Source: Streptomyces sp. CB03234 (GTDB lineage Bacteria > Actinomycetota > Actinomycetes > Streptomycetales > Streptomycetaceae). Taken from it: 64,000 bases of DNA. The position numbers were made by a program, and so were the translations under genes. Below, one piece after another: positions 28,452 through 36,649 of the stretch. Position 1 is the stretch's first letter. The number at the start of each line of letters is the position of its first letter. The notes under the pieces are model-generated. The model worked only from the letters and a program-made list of their open reading frames with translations, did not search any database and was not told the origin of the DNA. The DNA is taken from the NCBI RefSeq assembly GCF_001905885.1, contig NZ_LIYH01000004.1:1-64000 (forward strand), given 5' to 3'.

Positions 28452-29084
28452 ATGCCGACGTTCGAACAGCTCCGCGAGCATCTCGACCCCGCCCATACGG
28501 TGCTGCTCACCGTCGAGTGCCAGCGCGGCGTCGTGGGCCCGGACGGCGCCCTGCCCGAACTCGCCGCCGAGGCACGGTCGTCCGGCACCCTGCACCGGGT
28601 GGCCCGGCTGGTCGCCGCCGCGCACGAGGCCTCCGTACAGGTGCTGCACGCCGTGGCGGAGCGGCGCCCCGACGGGCGGGGCGCGAGCCGCAACGCCCGG
28701 CTCTTCCGGGCGGCCGCGAGGCTTCCCGTACAGCAGCACTGCGGCAGCGCCGCCGTACGGATCGCCGAACCCATCGAGGTGGCCGAGGACGACATGGTCG
28801 TACGGCGGCTGCACGGGCTGTCCCCGATCGCCGGCACGGACGTCGACGCCCTGCTGCGCAACCTCGGCTGCCGGACCCTGGTCGTCACCGGCGTCTCCGC
28901 CAATGTCGCGATACCGAACGCCGTCTTCGACGCGGTCAACCTCGGCTATACGGCGGTGGTTCCGGCGGACGCCATCGCGGGAATCCCCGCCGACTACACC
29001 CCCGCGATGGTCCGCCACACGCTCGCGCTGGTCGCCACGGTCACCACGACCGACGAGTTGCTGGCCTGTTGGAAGCGCCCCTGA
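28452..29084 (+). CDS. Isochorismatase-fold protein lacking the catalytic triad
   Basis: This 210-residue cysteine-hydrolase fold aligns end to end with the isochorismatase family. The usual catalytic Asp is E22 (LLTVECQRG), the Lys site reads VVRRLHG (R118/R119), and the nucleophile Cys is alanine (A153 in GVSANVAIPNAV). This is therefore either a degenerate enzyme or a non-enzymatic binding protein. TACCCT lies 8 nt before the ATG. It is convergent with the Rieske gene. Confidence 0.85.
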   Translation: MPTFEQLREHLDPAHTVLLTVECQRGVVGPDGALPELAAEARSSGTLHRVARLVAAAHEASVQVLHAVAERRPDGRGASRNARLFRAAARLPVQQHCGSAAVRIAEPIEVAEDDMVVRRLHGLSPIAGTDVDALLRNLGCRTLVVTGVSANVAIPNAVFDAVNLGYTAVVPADAIAGIPADYTPAMVRHTLALVATVTTTDELLACWKRP

Positions 29085-29094
29085 CGCGCCGGCG

Positions 29095-29550
29095 TCACGC
29101 GAGCCTGATCGAGTCGCCCTCGACCGTGATCGACGCCGCCGCCAGCGGGGTGGTGGCCGGGCCCGCTTTGACGCTGCCGTCCGTCGCGTCGAACTTGCTG
29201 CCGTGGCACGGGCAGTTGATCACCCCGTCCGCGACCTCCTTGACCGCGCAGCCCGCGTGCGTGCACTTCGACGAGAACGCCTTGAACTCGCCCGCCGTCG
29301 GCTGGGTCACCACGACGTCGCCGACGACCTTGCCGCCGCCCTCGGGGATGTCCGCCGTCTTCGCCAGCACCCGGCCCCCGGCCCCGCCGCTGGTGGGGCC
29401 GGCGCCCGCCGGGGCGTCGCCGGCGGAGGTGGCCGGGCTGTCCGACCCGCCGCACGCGGTGAGCACGGCCGCCAGCCCGGCGCCGCTCGCCGCCGCTACG
29501 ACGGTACGGCGCGCGACGACTGGCCTGCTGGTCTCCTGCGATCCGCTCAT
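29095..29550 (-). CDS. Rieske [2Fe-2S] lipoprotein, Tat-exported
   Basis: This 151-residue protein has a twin-arginine-type signal (ARRTVVAAASG), a lipobox LTAC at about 30-33 and a Ser/Gly linker, then a Rieske cluster with CTHAGC and CPCHGS. It is expected on the outer face of the membrane and could pass electrons to a reductase; the partner is unknown. GGGGAG precedes the ATG. Confidence 0.92.
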   Translation of the reverse strand: MSGSQETSRPVVARRTVVAAASGAGLAAVLTACGGSDSPATSAGDAPAGAGPTSGGAGGRVLAKTADIPEGGGKVVGDVVVTQPTAGEFKAFSSKCTHAGCAVKEVADGVINCPCHGSKFDATDGSVKAGPATTPLAAASITVEGDSIRLA

Positions 29551-29700
29551 TCCGGCTCCCCTTCCGTGGTGGTCGACGTACACGACGTCTCGCGTCACGG
29601 GGAAGTACGGGAGCGCTGTGCGGGGTGTTCAGTCGCTCAACGGCCTTTTCGCGACCCCACGGAAGCGGGACGGCCGCGGGACGTGGATTTCCGGCGTGGA

Positions 29701-31908
29701 CTACCTCCCTCGCACCCTCGCCGGGCTGTTCGAGGCCGCCGGACTCACCGGACGCGACGTGCGGGTCGCCGTCAAATGCCGCTTGAGGAAGTCCACTTCG
29801 GCGAGCAGCCGGCTGCTCGCCACATCTTCCCGGGTGACCCTGTGTGTCGCGCCGGGAAGGGGCAGCACACTGTGGGGCCGTCCGGCCGCCAGCAGCGCGG
29901 CGGAGAAACGCAGGGTGTGGGCCGCCACCACATTGTCGTCGGCCAGCCCGTGCATCAGCAGCAACGGCCGGGTCAGCAGATGTGCGTACGGTACGTGCGA
30001 GGAGCGCTCGTAGGCGTCCGGCCGGACGTCCGGGTGGCCGAGGAAGCGCTCCTCCCAGTGCGTGTCGTACAACCGCCGGTCGGTCGGCGCGGCGCCCGCG
30101 ACCGCCGCGTGGAACACGTCGGGGCGGTGCAGTACGGCGCCGATGGCGAGGTAGCCGCCGTACGACCAGCCCCGGACGCCCACCCGTTCCAGATCCAGCT
30201 CCGGGTACCGCTCCGCCGCCGCGTGCAGCGCGTCCACCTGGTCCTCCAGGGGGGCGGTCAGCCGGTCGCCGTGGATCGCCGTCTCCCACGCCCGGCCGCG
30301 CCCCGGCGTGCCGCGCCCGTCCGTGATCAGCACCGCGAAGCCCTGCTCGGCGAACCACTGGGCCACCGCGCCGTACCAGCCGTCCGCCCGTACGGCCAAC
30401 TGGAGGCCGTAGCCCGCGTAGGGGCTGAGCAGCACGGGCAGCCGGCCGGAGCCCGGCTCGTGCCACGACGGCAGGTGGAGGTGGCTGCGCAGTTCGCGTA
30501 CGCCCAGCGACAGGCGGACCGGCCGGGGCGTCACCGCGGGCGTCTCGGCGAGCACGGCGATGCTCCCGGTGGGCCTCCCGCGCCGCAGGACGGTCACGGT
30601 GTGCCCGTCCGGCGTCCGGCTGTCCAGGACGACGGTGTCGCCACCGACCGCGGCCGTGTGGACGCCCGGCTCCTGGCTGACGCGGCAAAAGCCCCTTGCC
30701 GGGTCGTACGCCCACACGTGCGTCTCGGTGGGGTCCTCGCTCGCGGTGAAGTACACCCGGTCGCCGACCGTGCCGAGGACGGCCCGGACATGGAGCCCGG
30801 GCGGGGTCGCGACGTCACCGACGCGCAGACCGCGTACGTCGTCGCGTACGACGGGGGCGATCGGCGTTCCGGCGGCGGTGCGGGCCGGGACGCCCGGCAC
30901 GAGCTCCACCCAGGCGCGGTCGCGCCGGTGGGCCAGCGGGCGGGTGCCGCCGGTGTCCGGGTCGATGGCGAGCAGGACGGCCGAGCGCTGGTCACGCGTC
31001 TGGACCTCGGCGAAGGGGCCGGCCGCGTCCCAGCCGGCGGCCGTGACGTACTCGAAACGGGGGTCCGTCCAGGTCCCCGACGGATGGGCGTCCGGATCGG
31101 CCCGCGCCGGTATCCGGACAGGAATCCGCTTCCCGTCCAGACCGAGGACGTGCAGCGACACCTCGGCGTTGGCCGTGCCGGCCGCCGGGTAGCGGATGGC
31201 GCGCGGCGGCTCCGACGGATCGCCGGGGTCGGAGAGGAACCACCGCCCTACGCGCGCGTGGTCCGTCCGTGCCAGCAGGAGGGCGTCCCCGTCCGGCGAC
31301 CACCAGTGGCCGCGCAGCCGGCCGATCGACTCGGCCGACACATGGTCCGACAGTCCATAGCTGATGTCCGGCCCCTCCGGCGCGGCCAGCAACCGGTCCT
31401 GGGTCCCGTCGTCGGTGCGGACGACGCGGACGGCGCCGTCCGCGTCGTACGCGACCAGCGAACCGTCCGGCGACGGCCGCGGGTCCACGGCCGGCCCAGC
31501 CGTGGGCACCCGCCACGGGGCACCGCCACGGGTCCGTACCGCCCACACCGCGCCGCCCAGCGCGAACACCGCTACGCGCGCGTGCCGGTCGGTGGCGTAC
31601 CCGACCACTCCGGTCGACGTCACCTGGGCCCGCTCCCGCCGCACCCGCTCCGCCTCCGGGACGTCCTCCTCCCGGCCGGCGCCCAGCGCGGCCGGATCGG
31701 CCAGGAGCCGCTCATCGCCGTCCTCGTACAGCCACAGCCGCCCGACGGTGTCGGAGCCCGAACCGGTCCGTACGAACAGCACCCGCGTGCCGTCCGGCGA
31801 GACGGTGAACCCGCCCGGGACACCGAGCGAGAAGCGGCGTGTACGGGCGAACTGACGGGGGAATCCCGGCACTTCCAGGGCGGTGGCGATCTTCATGGGG
31901 AGGATCAT
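29701..31908 (-). CDS. S9 family prolyl oligopeptidase (DPP IV-like)
   Basis: This protein of about 735 residues has an N-terminal beta-propeller and a C-terminal alpha/beta hydrolase with the nucleophile elbow GVRGWSYGGYLA. It has no signal peptide, so it may act in the cytoplasm on short peptides. The ATG at 31908 follows a minus-strand TTACGT by 7 nt, indicating a leaderless mRNA. Its start lies only 22 bp from the divergent HipA-like gene. Confidence 0.9.
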   Translation of the reverse strand: MILPMKIATALEVPGFPRQFARTRRFSLGVPGGFTVSPDGTRVLFVRTGSGSDTVGRLWLYEDGDERLLADPAALGAGREEDVPEAERVRRERAQVTSTGVVGYATDRHARVAVFALGGAVWAVRTRGGAPWRVPTAGPAVDPRPSPDGSLVAYDADGAVRVVRTDDGTQDRLLAAPEGPDISYGLSDHVSAESIGRLRGHWWSPDGDALLLARTDHARVGRWFLSDPGDPSEPPRAIRYPAAGTANAEVSLHVLGLDGKRIPVRIPARADPDAHPSGTWTDPRFEYVTAAGWDAAGPFAEVQTRDQRSAVLLAIDPDTGGTRPLAHRRDRAWVELVPGVPARTAAGTPIAPVVRDDVRGLRVGDVATPPGLHVRAVLGTVGDRVYFTASEDPTETHVWAYDPARGFCRVSQEPGVHTAAVGGDTVVLDSRTPDGHTVTVLRRGRPTGSIAVLAETPAVTPRPVRLSLGVRELRSHLHLPSWHEPGSGRLPVLLSPYAGYGLQLAVRADGWYGAVAQWFAEQGFAVLITDGRGTPGRGRAWETAIHGDRLTAPLEDQVDALHAAAERYPELDLERVGVRGWSYGGYLAIGAVLHRPDVFHAAVAGAAPTDRRLYDTHWEERFLGHPDVRPDAYERSSHVPYAHLLTRPLLLMHGLADDNVVAAHTLRFSAALLAAGRPHSVLPLPGATHRVTREDVASSRLLAEVDFLKRHLTATRTSRPVSPAASNSPARVRGR

Positions 31909-31915
31909 GACAGGC

Positions 31916-31924
31916 ACGTAATCT
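31916..31924. promoter_or_regulatory. Overlapping divergent -10 elements
   Basis: TAATCT (31919-31924, plus strand) ends 6 nt before the HipA-like ATG. TTACGT (complement of 31916-31921) ends 7 nt before the S9 peptidase ATG. The two hexamers share three base pairs, and each -35 must lie inside the opposite gene. No ribosome site exists on either side. Confidence 0.6.
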
Positions 31925-31930
31925 GAGGGG

Positions 31931-32809
31931 ATGCTCTCCGAAGTCACAGCGACCCGCTACGTCACGCCCCTGCGTGAGGGCGGCTCGCTCCCGGGGCTCG
32001 TCGAGGCCGACGATCTCGGGACGTACGTCATGAAATTCACCGGCGCGGGCCAGGGCCGCAAGACCCTCGTCGCCGAGGTCATCTGCGGGCAGCTGGGCCG
32101 CCGGCTCGGGCTGCGCGTCCCCGAGCTGGTCACCATCCAACTGGACCCGGTCATCGGGCTCGGCGAGCCCGACCAGGAGGTGCAGGAGCTGCTCAAGGCG
32201 AGTGGCGGCCTGAACCTCGGCATGGACTACCTGCCCGGCTCGATCGGCTTCGACCCGCTCGCCTACGCCATGGACCCGGCGGAGGCGGGCAGGGTCGTGT
32301 GGTTCGACGCGCTGATCAACAACGTCGACCGCTCCTGGCGCAACCCCAACATGCTGGTCTGGCACGGCGAGCCGTGGCTGATCGACCACGGCGCCACCAT
32401 GATCTGGCACCACAACTGGCCGGGCGCCCAGGCCTCCGCCGCCAAGCCGTACGACGCCTCCGACCACGTCCTCGCCTCCTTCGGCCCCGACGTCGCGGGC
32501 GCGGCGGCCGAGCTGGCCCCGCTGGTCACCGAGGACCTGCTGACCGAGGTCGCCGCCGACGTCCCCGACGACTGGCTGGTCGACGAGCCGGGCTTCGACA
32601 CGGCCGACGCACTGCGCCGCGCCTACGTGGAGGCGCTGCTGTCGCGCGTTGCCACCATCCACGAGCGGATCACGCTCGGCGAGCGGACCGAACGAAAGCA
32701 GTCCCAGGCCCCCGGGTGGCTGACCGACCACCTGACCCCCTGGCCGCACCCCACCAAGAACACCAAGAACACCAAGAACAGCAAGAACAGCAAGGACAGC
32801 AGCCAGTGA
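31931..32809 (+). CDS. HipA-like kinase domain protein
   Basis: This 292-residue protein resembles the HipA kinase fold. A lysine sits in VMKF (K35), the catalytic-loop-like segment is NNVDRSWRNPN (130-140, with D133) and the metal-binding-like segment is IDHG (151-154). It is shorter than HipA (about 440 residues) and lacks the HipB partner. The tail (275-292) is built of Lys-Asn repeats from 9-bp units. It is overlapped by DUF3037, a known pairing. Whether it acts as a toxin is unknown. Confidence 0.82.
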   Translation: MLSEVTATRYVTPLREGGSLPGLVEADDLGTYVMKFTGAGQGRKTLVAEVICGQLGRRLGLRVPELVTIQLDPVIGLGEPDQEVQELLKASGGLNLGMDYLPGSIGFDPLAYAMDPAEAGRVVWFDALINNVDRSWRNPNMLVWHGEPWLIDHGATMIWHHNWPGAQASAAKPYDASDHVLASFGPDVAGAAAELAPLVTEDLLTEVAADVPDDWLVDEPGFDTADALRRAYVEALLSRVATIHERITLGERTERKQSQAPGWLTDHLTPWPHPTKNTKNTKNSKNSKDSSQ

Positions 32810-33189
32810 CCGACCGGGACGTCTTCGAGTACGCGCTCCTGCGCGTCGTACCGCGCGTCGAGCGCGGCGAGTGCTTCAACGCGGGCGTGGTGGTCTACTG
32901 CCGCGCCAAGTCCTTCGTGTGCGCCCGTACGCACCTGGACGAGGTGAAGCTGCGGGCGCTGGACCCGGAGGCCGACGTGACCGGCGTACGGGCCGCCCTG
33001 CACGCCGTGGAAGGTGTGTGCCAGGGCGGCGAGCACGCGGGCCAGGCGGCGCGCGACGACGCCGGGCGGCGCTTCCGGTGGCTGATCGCGCCGCGGTCCA
33101 CGGTCGTCCAGCCGGGCCCCGTGCACACCGGGCTGACCGCCGATCCGGAGGGCGAGGCGGAGCGGCTGCTCGACCTGCTGGTGCGCTGA
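32806..33189 (+). CDS. DUF3037 domain protein
   Basis: This 127-residue protein starts at GTG 32806, overlapping the HipA-like stop by 4 nt (GTGA), so translation is coupled. It has the family core YALLRVVPRVERGECFNAGVVVYCRAK. Its function is unknown; the constant pairing with a HipA-like kinase suggests a partner or substrate. Confidence 0.85.
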   Translation: MTDRDVFEYALLRVVPRVERGECFNAGVVVYCRAKSFVCARTHLDEVKLRALDPEADVTGVRAALHAVEGVCQGGEHAGQAARDDAGRRFRWLIAPRSTVVQPGPVHTGLTADPEGEAERLLDLLVR

Positions 33190-33193
33190 GTGA

Positions 33194-33275
33194 CCGGGTG
33201 CACCCGGTGGGCCGTTGACACCGGGTGCCAGGGTCTCTAGCGTCTCGTCTGCTGAAGGTACTAAGCGGTCGCTCA
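33194..33275 (+). promoter_or_regulatory. Promoter and operator of the fabG-like operon
   Basis: TTGACA (33215-33220), 17 bp, TAGCGT (33238-33243) form a strong promoter. Downstream lies TAAGCGGTCGCTCA (33262-33275), an imperfect dyad of the TetR type seen before fatty-acid genes. Upstream the perfect palindrome CCGGGTGCACCCGG (33194-33207) could terminate the DUF3037 transcript. Confidence 0.65.
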
Positions 33276-33334
33276 CCGGCATGGACGTGCCGGCCGAGCC
33301 GCTTACCAGGGATCCAAGGGCGAGGAGAACCAGC

Positions 33335-34096
33335 ATGTCCACCACCGAGCAGCGCGTCGCCGTCGTGACCGGGGCCGCGCGCGGCATTGGCGCCGCCACC
33401 GCGGTCCGGCTGGCGGCCGAGGGCCGCGCCGTCGCCGTACTCGACCTCGACGAGGCGGCCTGCAAGGACACCGTCGAGAAGATCACCGCGGCGGGCGGCA
33501 AGGCCATCGCGGTCGGCTGCGACGTCTCCGACAGCGCCCAGGTGGAGGCCGCCGTCGCGCGCGTCGCCGGCGAGCTCGGCGCGCCGACGATCCTCGTCAA
33601 CAACGCGGGCGTGCTGCGCGACAACCTCCTCTTCAAGATGAGCGAGTCCGACTGGGACATCGTGATGAACGTGCACCTCAAGGGCGCGTTCCTGATGGCC
33701 AAGGCCTGCCAGAAGCACATGGTCGACGCGGGCTTCGGCCGGATCGTCAGCCTCTCCTCGTCCTCCGCCCTCGGCAACCGCGGCCAGGCCAACTACTCCG
33801 CCGTCAAGGCCGGGCTGCAGGGCTTCACCAAGACCCTCGCCAAGGAGCTCGGCAAGTTCGGCATCACGGCCAACGCCGTGGCGCCCGGCTTCATCGTCAC
33901 CGAGATGACCGCGCAGACCGCCGCGCGCGTGGGCATGGGCTTCGAGGAGTTCCAGGCCGCCGCCGCCACCCAGATCCCGGTGCAGCGCGTCGGCCGGCCC
34001 GAGGACGTCGCGCACGCGATCGCCTTCTTCACGGGCGACGACGCCGGTTTCATCTCCGGCCAGGTCATGTACGTGGCCGGCGGCCCGCTCAACTGA
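33335..34096 (+). CDS. fabG: 3-oxoacyl-ACP reductase (SDR family)
   Basis: This 253-residue short-chain dehydrogenase has the NADP-binding TGAARGIG motif, NNAG, catalytic Ser and YxxxK (YSAVK), and ends VMYVAGGPLN. It could reduce 3-oxoacyl-ACP or a related CoA ester with NADPH. GAGGAG lies before the ATG. A second SDR gene begins 17 bp downstream, so they are one operon. Confidence 0.88.
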   Translation: MSTTEQRVAVVTGAARGIGAATAVRLAAEGRAVAVLDLDEAACKDTVEKITAAGGKAIAVGCDVSDSAQVEAAVARVAGELGAPTILVNNAGVLRDNLLFKMSESDWDIVMNVHLKGAFLMAKACQKHMVDAGFGRIVSLSSSSALGNRGQANYSAVKAGLQGFTKTLAKELGKFGITANAVAPGFIVTEMTAQTAARVGMGFEEFQAAAATQIPVQRVGRPEDVAHAIAFFTGDDAGFISGQVMYVAGGPLN

Positions 34097-34113
34097 ACCG
34101 AAGGGTGACGGAC

Positions 34114-34881
34114 ATGACCGCACAGGAACTTCCCCCGCCGTCCGGCAAGGTCGCCCTCGTCACGGGCGCCAGCCGCGGCATCGGCTACGGCGTCGCCGAG
34201 GCGCTCGTCGCCCGCGGCGACCGCGTGTGCATCACCGGCCGTGGCGAGGACGCCCTCAAGGAGGCCGTGGACAAGCTGGGCGCCGACCGCGTGATCGGTG
34301 TCGCCGGCAAGGCCCACGACGAGGCGCACCAGGCGCTCGCCGTGGAGCGCGCCATGGAGGCGTTCGGCCGCGTCGACTTCCTGATCAACAACGCCGGTAC
34401 GAACCCGGTCTTCGGGCCGATGGCCGACATGGACCTGAACGTCGCGCGCAAGGTCTTCGAGACCAACGTCATCTCGGCGCTCGGGTTCGCCCAGCAGACG
34501 TGGAAGGCGTGGCAGAAGGAGAACGGCGGTGCGATCGTGAACATCGCGTCGGTCGCCGGAATCGCCCCGTCGCCTTTCATCGGCGCCTACGGCATGAGCA
34601 AGGCCGCCATGGTCAACCTGACCCTCCAGCTGGCGCACGAATTCGCCCCGAAGGTGCGGGTCAACGCGATCGCCCCGGCCGTCGTGAAGACGAAATTCGC
34701 CCAGGCCCTCTACGAGGGGAGGGAAGCGGAGGCCGCGGCCGCGTATCCGCTGGGCAGGCTCGGAGTGCCCGAGGACATCGGCGGAGCCGCCGCGTTCCTC
34801 ACCTCCGAGCAGTCGGACTGGATCACCGGGCAGACCCTGGTGGTCGACGGTGGAATCTTCCTCAATGCCGGAGTCGGCTGA
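34114..34881 (+). CDS. SDR family oxidoreductase
   Basis: This 255-residue short-chain dehydrogenase has TGASRGIG, NNAGTN and the catalytic YGMSK. It is close to 3-oxoacyl reductases of the second fabG-like type and pairs with the upstream gene. ATG 34114 follows GAAGGG; a GTG at 34105 is possible. The substrate is unknown. Confidence 0.87.
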   Translation: MTAQELPPPSGKVALVTGASRGIGYGVAEALVARGDRVCITGRGEDALKEAVDKLGADRVIGVAGKAHDEAHQALAVERAMEAFGRVDFLINNAGTNPVFGPMADMDLNVARKVFETNVISALGFAQQTWKAWQKENGGAIVNIASVAGIAPSPFIGAYGMSKAAMVNLTLQLAHEFAPKVRVNAIAPAVVKTKFAQALYEGREAEAAAAYPLGRLGVPEDIGGAAAFLTSEQSDWITGQTLVVDGGIFLNAGVG

Positions 34882-34916
34882 TCCCGATTTTTCCGATTGA
34901 CAGCTGATTGACCCCA

Positions 34917-34956
34917 AGTGCCCCGCCCGGCCATCACATTGACCCGGCGGGGCACT
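34917..34956. terminator. Terminator after the SDR operon
   Basis: Perfect 11-bp arms (34917-34927 with 34946-34956) around an 18-nt loop. It lies 36 bp past the stop. The -35 of the next gene sits at the edge of the loop and right arm. Confidence 0.65.
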
Positions 34957-34966
34957 GCGGTATGGT
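34939..34966 (+). promoter_or_regulatory. Promoter of the peptide-binding lipoprotein gene
   Basis: TTGACC (34939-34944), 16 bp, TATGGT (34961-34966). Two extra TTGAC words lie upstream at 34897 and 34908, spaced 11 bp apart like response-regulator direct repeats. Confidence 0.6.
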
Positions 34967-35001
34967 CGGCCGACCCATGGCTGAACGAGGAGCGTGCGCA
35001 C

Positions 35002-36579
35002 GTGTTCAACCGGACCAGTCTGCAGGCGGCTGCAGCCCTTGCGTCCATATCCCTGCTGGCGGGATGCAGCCTCTTTTCGGGGGATGACGCCGATGGGGAG
35101 AACAAGATCGTAGTCGGCACGATGAGCGAACCCAGCACGCTCGACCCCGCCGCCTCCTGGGACGGCTCCTGGGAGCTGTACCGGAATGTCTACCAGACCC
35201 TCCTGAGCTTCCCGAGCGGGAGCGCGACTCCCCAGCCGGACGCTGCCGAGTGCAAGTTCACCGACACCGTGAGCAAGGTCTTCGAATGCCGGCTCAAGGA
35301 GGGGCTGGCATTCTCCGACGGGGGCAAGCTCGACGCCGCGGCCGTGAAGCACTCGGTCGACCGGATCCGCACGATCAACGCGAAGGGCGGTCCCGGCCCG
35401 CTCCTCGGGTCCCTCGACAAGGTCGTCACCAGCGGCGACCGGACCGTCACGTTCCACCTCAAGGAACCGGACGCCACGTTCCCGTTCATCCTGGCCACGC
35501 CCGCCATGTCCATCGTTCCGCCCGAGAGGTACCCGGCGGACGCGCTGCGCACGGACGGCAAGGTCACCGGATCCGGGCCCTACGTGCTCAACTCGTACGA
35601 GGAGGGCGCCGCGGCCGAGCTCACCAAGAACCCGACGTACAAGGGGTTCGCGAACCGCAAGAACGACGCCGTCACCATCCGGTACTTCAAGGACTCCGAG
35701 GCGATGGTCGGAGCGCTGCGCGACAAGGAGATCGACGCCACCTACCGCGGTCTGACCGCGGAGGAGGTCGTCCAGCTGCAGGAGAAGAAGCCGGAGAACG
35801 AGGGGCTCCAGCTGGTCGAGTCGACCGGCGCGGACATCCGCTACCTGGTGTTCAACCCCAAGGACCCGTCCGTGAGCAAGCTCGCCGTCCGGCAGGCGAT
35901 CGCCCAGGTCGTCGACCGTGAGGCACTGGTCGCCAAGGTGTACCAGGGCACCGCCGAGCCGTTGTACTCCATGGTCCCCAAGGGCATCGCCGGGCACACC
36001 ACCGCCTTCTTCGACCGGTACGGCGAGCCGGACGTCGACAAGGCGAGGAAGCTGCTGAGCGAGGAGGGCGTCGACGGCCCGGTGGCGCTGACCCTCTGGT
36101 ACACCACCGACCGTTACGGCTCCGCCACGAAGCCCGAGTTCGAGGAGCTCAAGCGGCAGCTCGAGAAGTCGGGCCTGTTCAAGGTCACGCTGAAGAGCAA
36201 GCCCTGGAAGGAGTTCCAGGCCGGCTACCAGAAGGGCGAGTACCCCGTCTTCGGGCGCGGCTGGTTCCCGGACTTCCCGGACCCCGACAACTTCATCGCC
36301 CCGTTCGTCGGCAAGGAGAACGTGCTGTCCACGCCGTACGTGCGACCGGAGATCACCGACAAGCTGCTGCCCAAGTCCCGCAAGGTGAGCGACCGGGCGG
36401 CGGTCACCGAGGAGTTCCAGCAGGCGCAGGAGATCATCGTCGACGACGTCCGGCTGCTGCCGCTGTGGCAGGGCAAGCTCTACATCGCGGCGAGCGAGGA
36501 CATCGGCGGCGGCGAGCGTGCGCTGGACCCGCAGACGGTCATGCAGATGTGGGAGCTGCACCGCAAGACCAGCTGGTAG
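35002..36579 (+). CDS. ABC transporter substrate-binding lipoprotein (family 5)
   Basis: This 525-residue protein has a short signal with lipobox LLAGC (Cys22) and a family-5 peptide/oligopeptide-binding fold, including SEPSTLDPAASWD near the start. It would sit on the outer membrane face and bind peptides or other solutes. No permease or ATPase gene is near, so it is an orphan. GTG 35002 follows GAGGAG by 10 nt. Confidence 0.88.
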   Translation: MFNRTSLQAAAALASISLLAGCSLFSGDDADGENKIVVGTMSEPSTLDPAASWDGSWELYRNVYQTLLSFPSGSATPQPDAAECKFTDTVSKVFECRLKEGLAFSDGGKLDAAAVKHSVDRIRTINAKGGPGPLLGSLDKVVTSGDRTVTFHLKEPDATFPFILATPAMSIVPPERYPADALRTDGKVTGSGPYVLNSYEEGAAAELTKNPTYKGFANRKNDAVTIRYFKDSEAMVGALRDKEIDATYRGLTAEEVVQLQEKKPENEGLQLVESTGADIRYLVFNPKDPSVSKLAVRQAIAQVVDREALVAKVYQGTAEPLYSMVPKGIAGHTTAFFDRYGEPDVDKARKLLSEEGVDGPVALTLWYTTDRYGSATKPEFEELKRQLEKSGLFKVTLKSKPWKEFQAGYQKGEYPVFGRGWFPDFPDPDNFIAPFVGKENVLSTPYVRPEITDKLLPKSRKVSDRAAVTEEFQQAQEIIVDDVRLLPLWQGKLYIAASEDIGGGERALDPQTVMQMWELHRKTSW

Positions 36580-36649
36580 GGCCGGTTGTCAGTGGTCACC
36601 GGTAAGTTCTGTGATCAGACAAGGCGATCACCCACCGGAGGTTGTTGAC

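Noticed and set aside
33793..36561. 922-codon minus-strand frame
   Set aside because: Antisense to the SDR and lipoprotein genes; no family resemblance.
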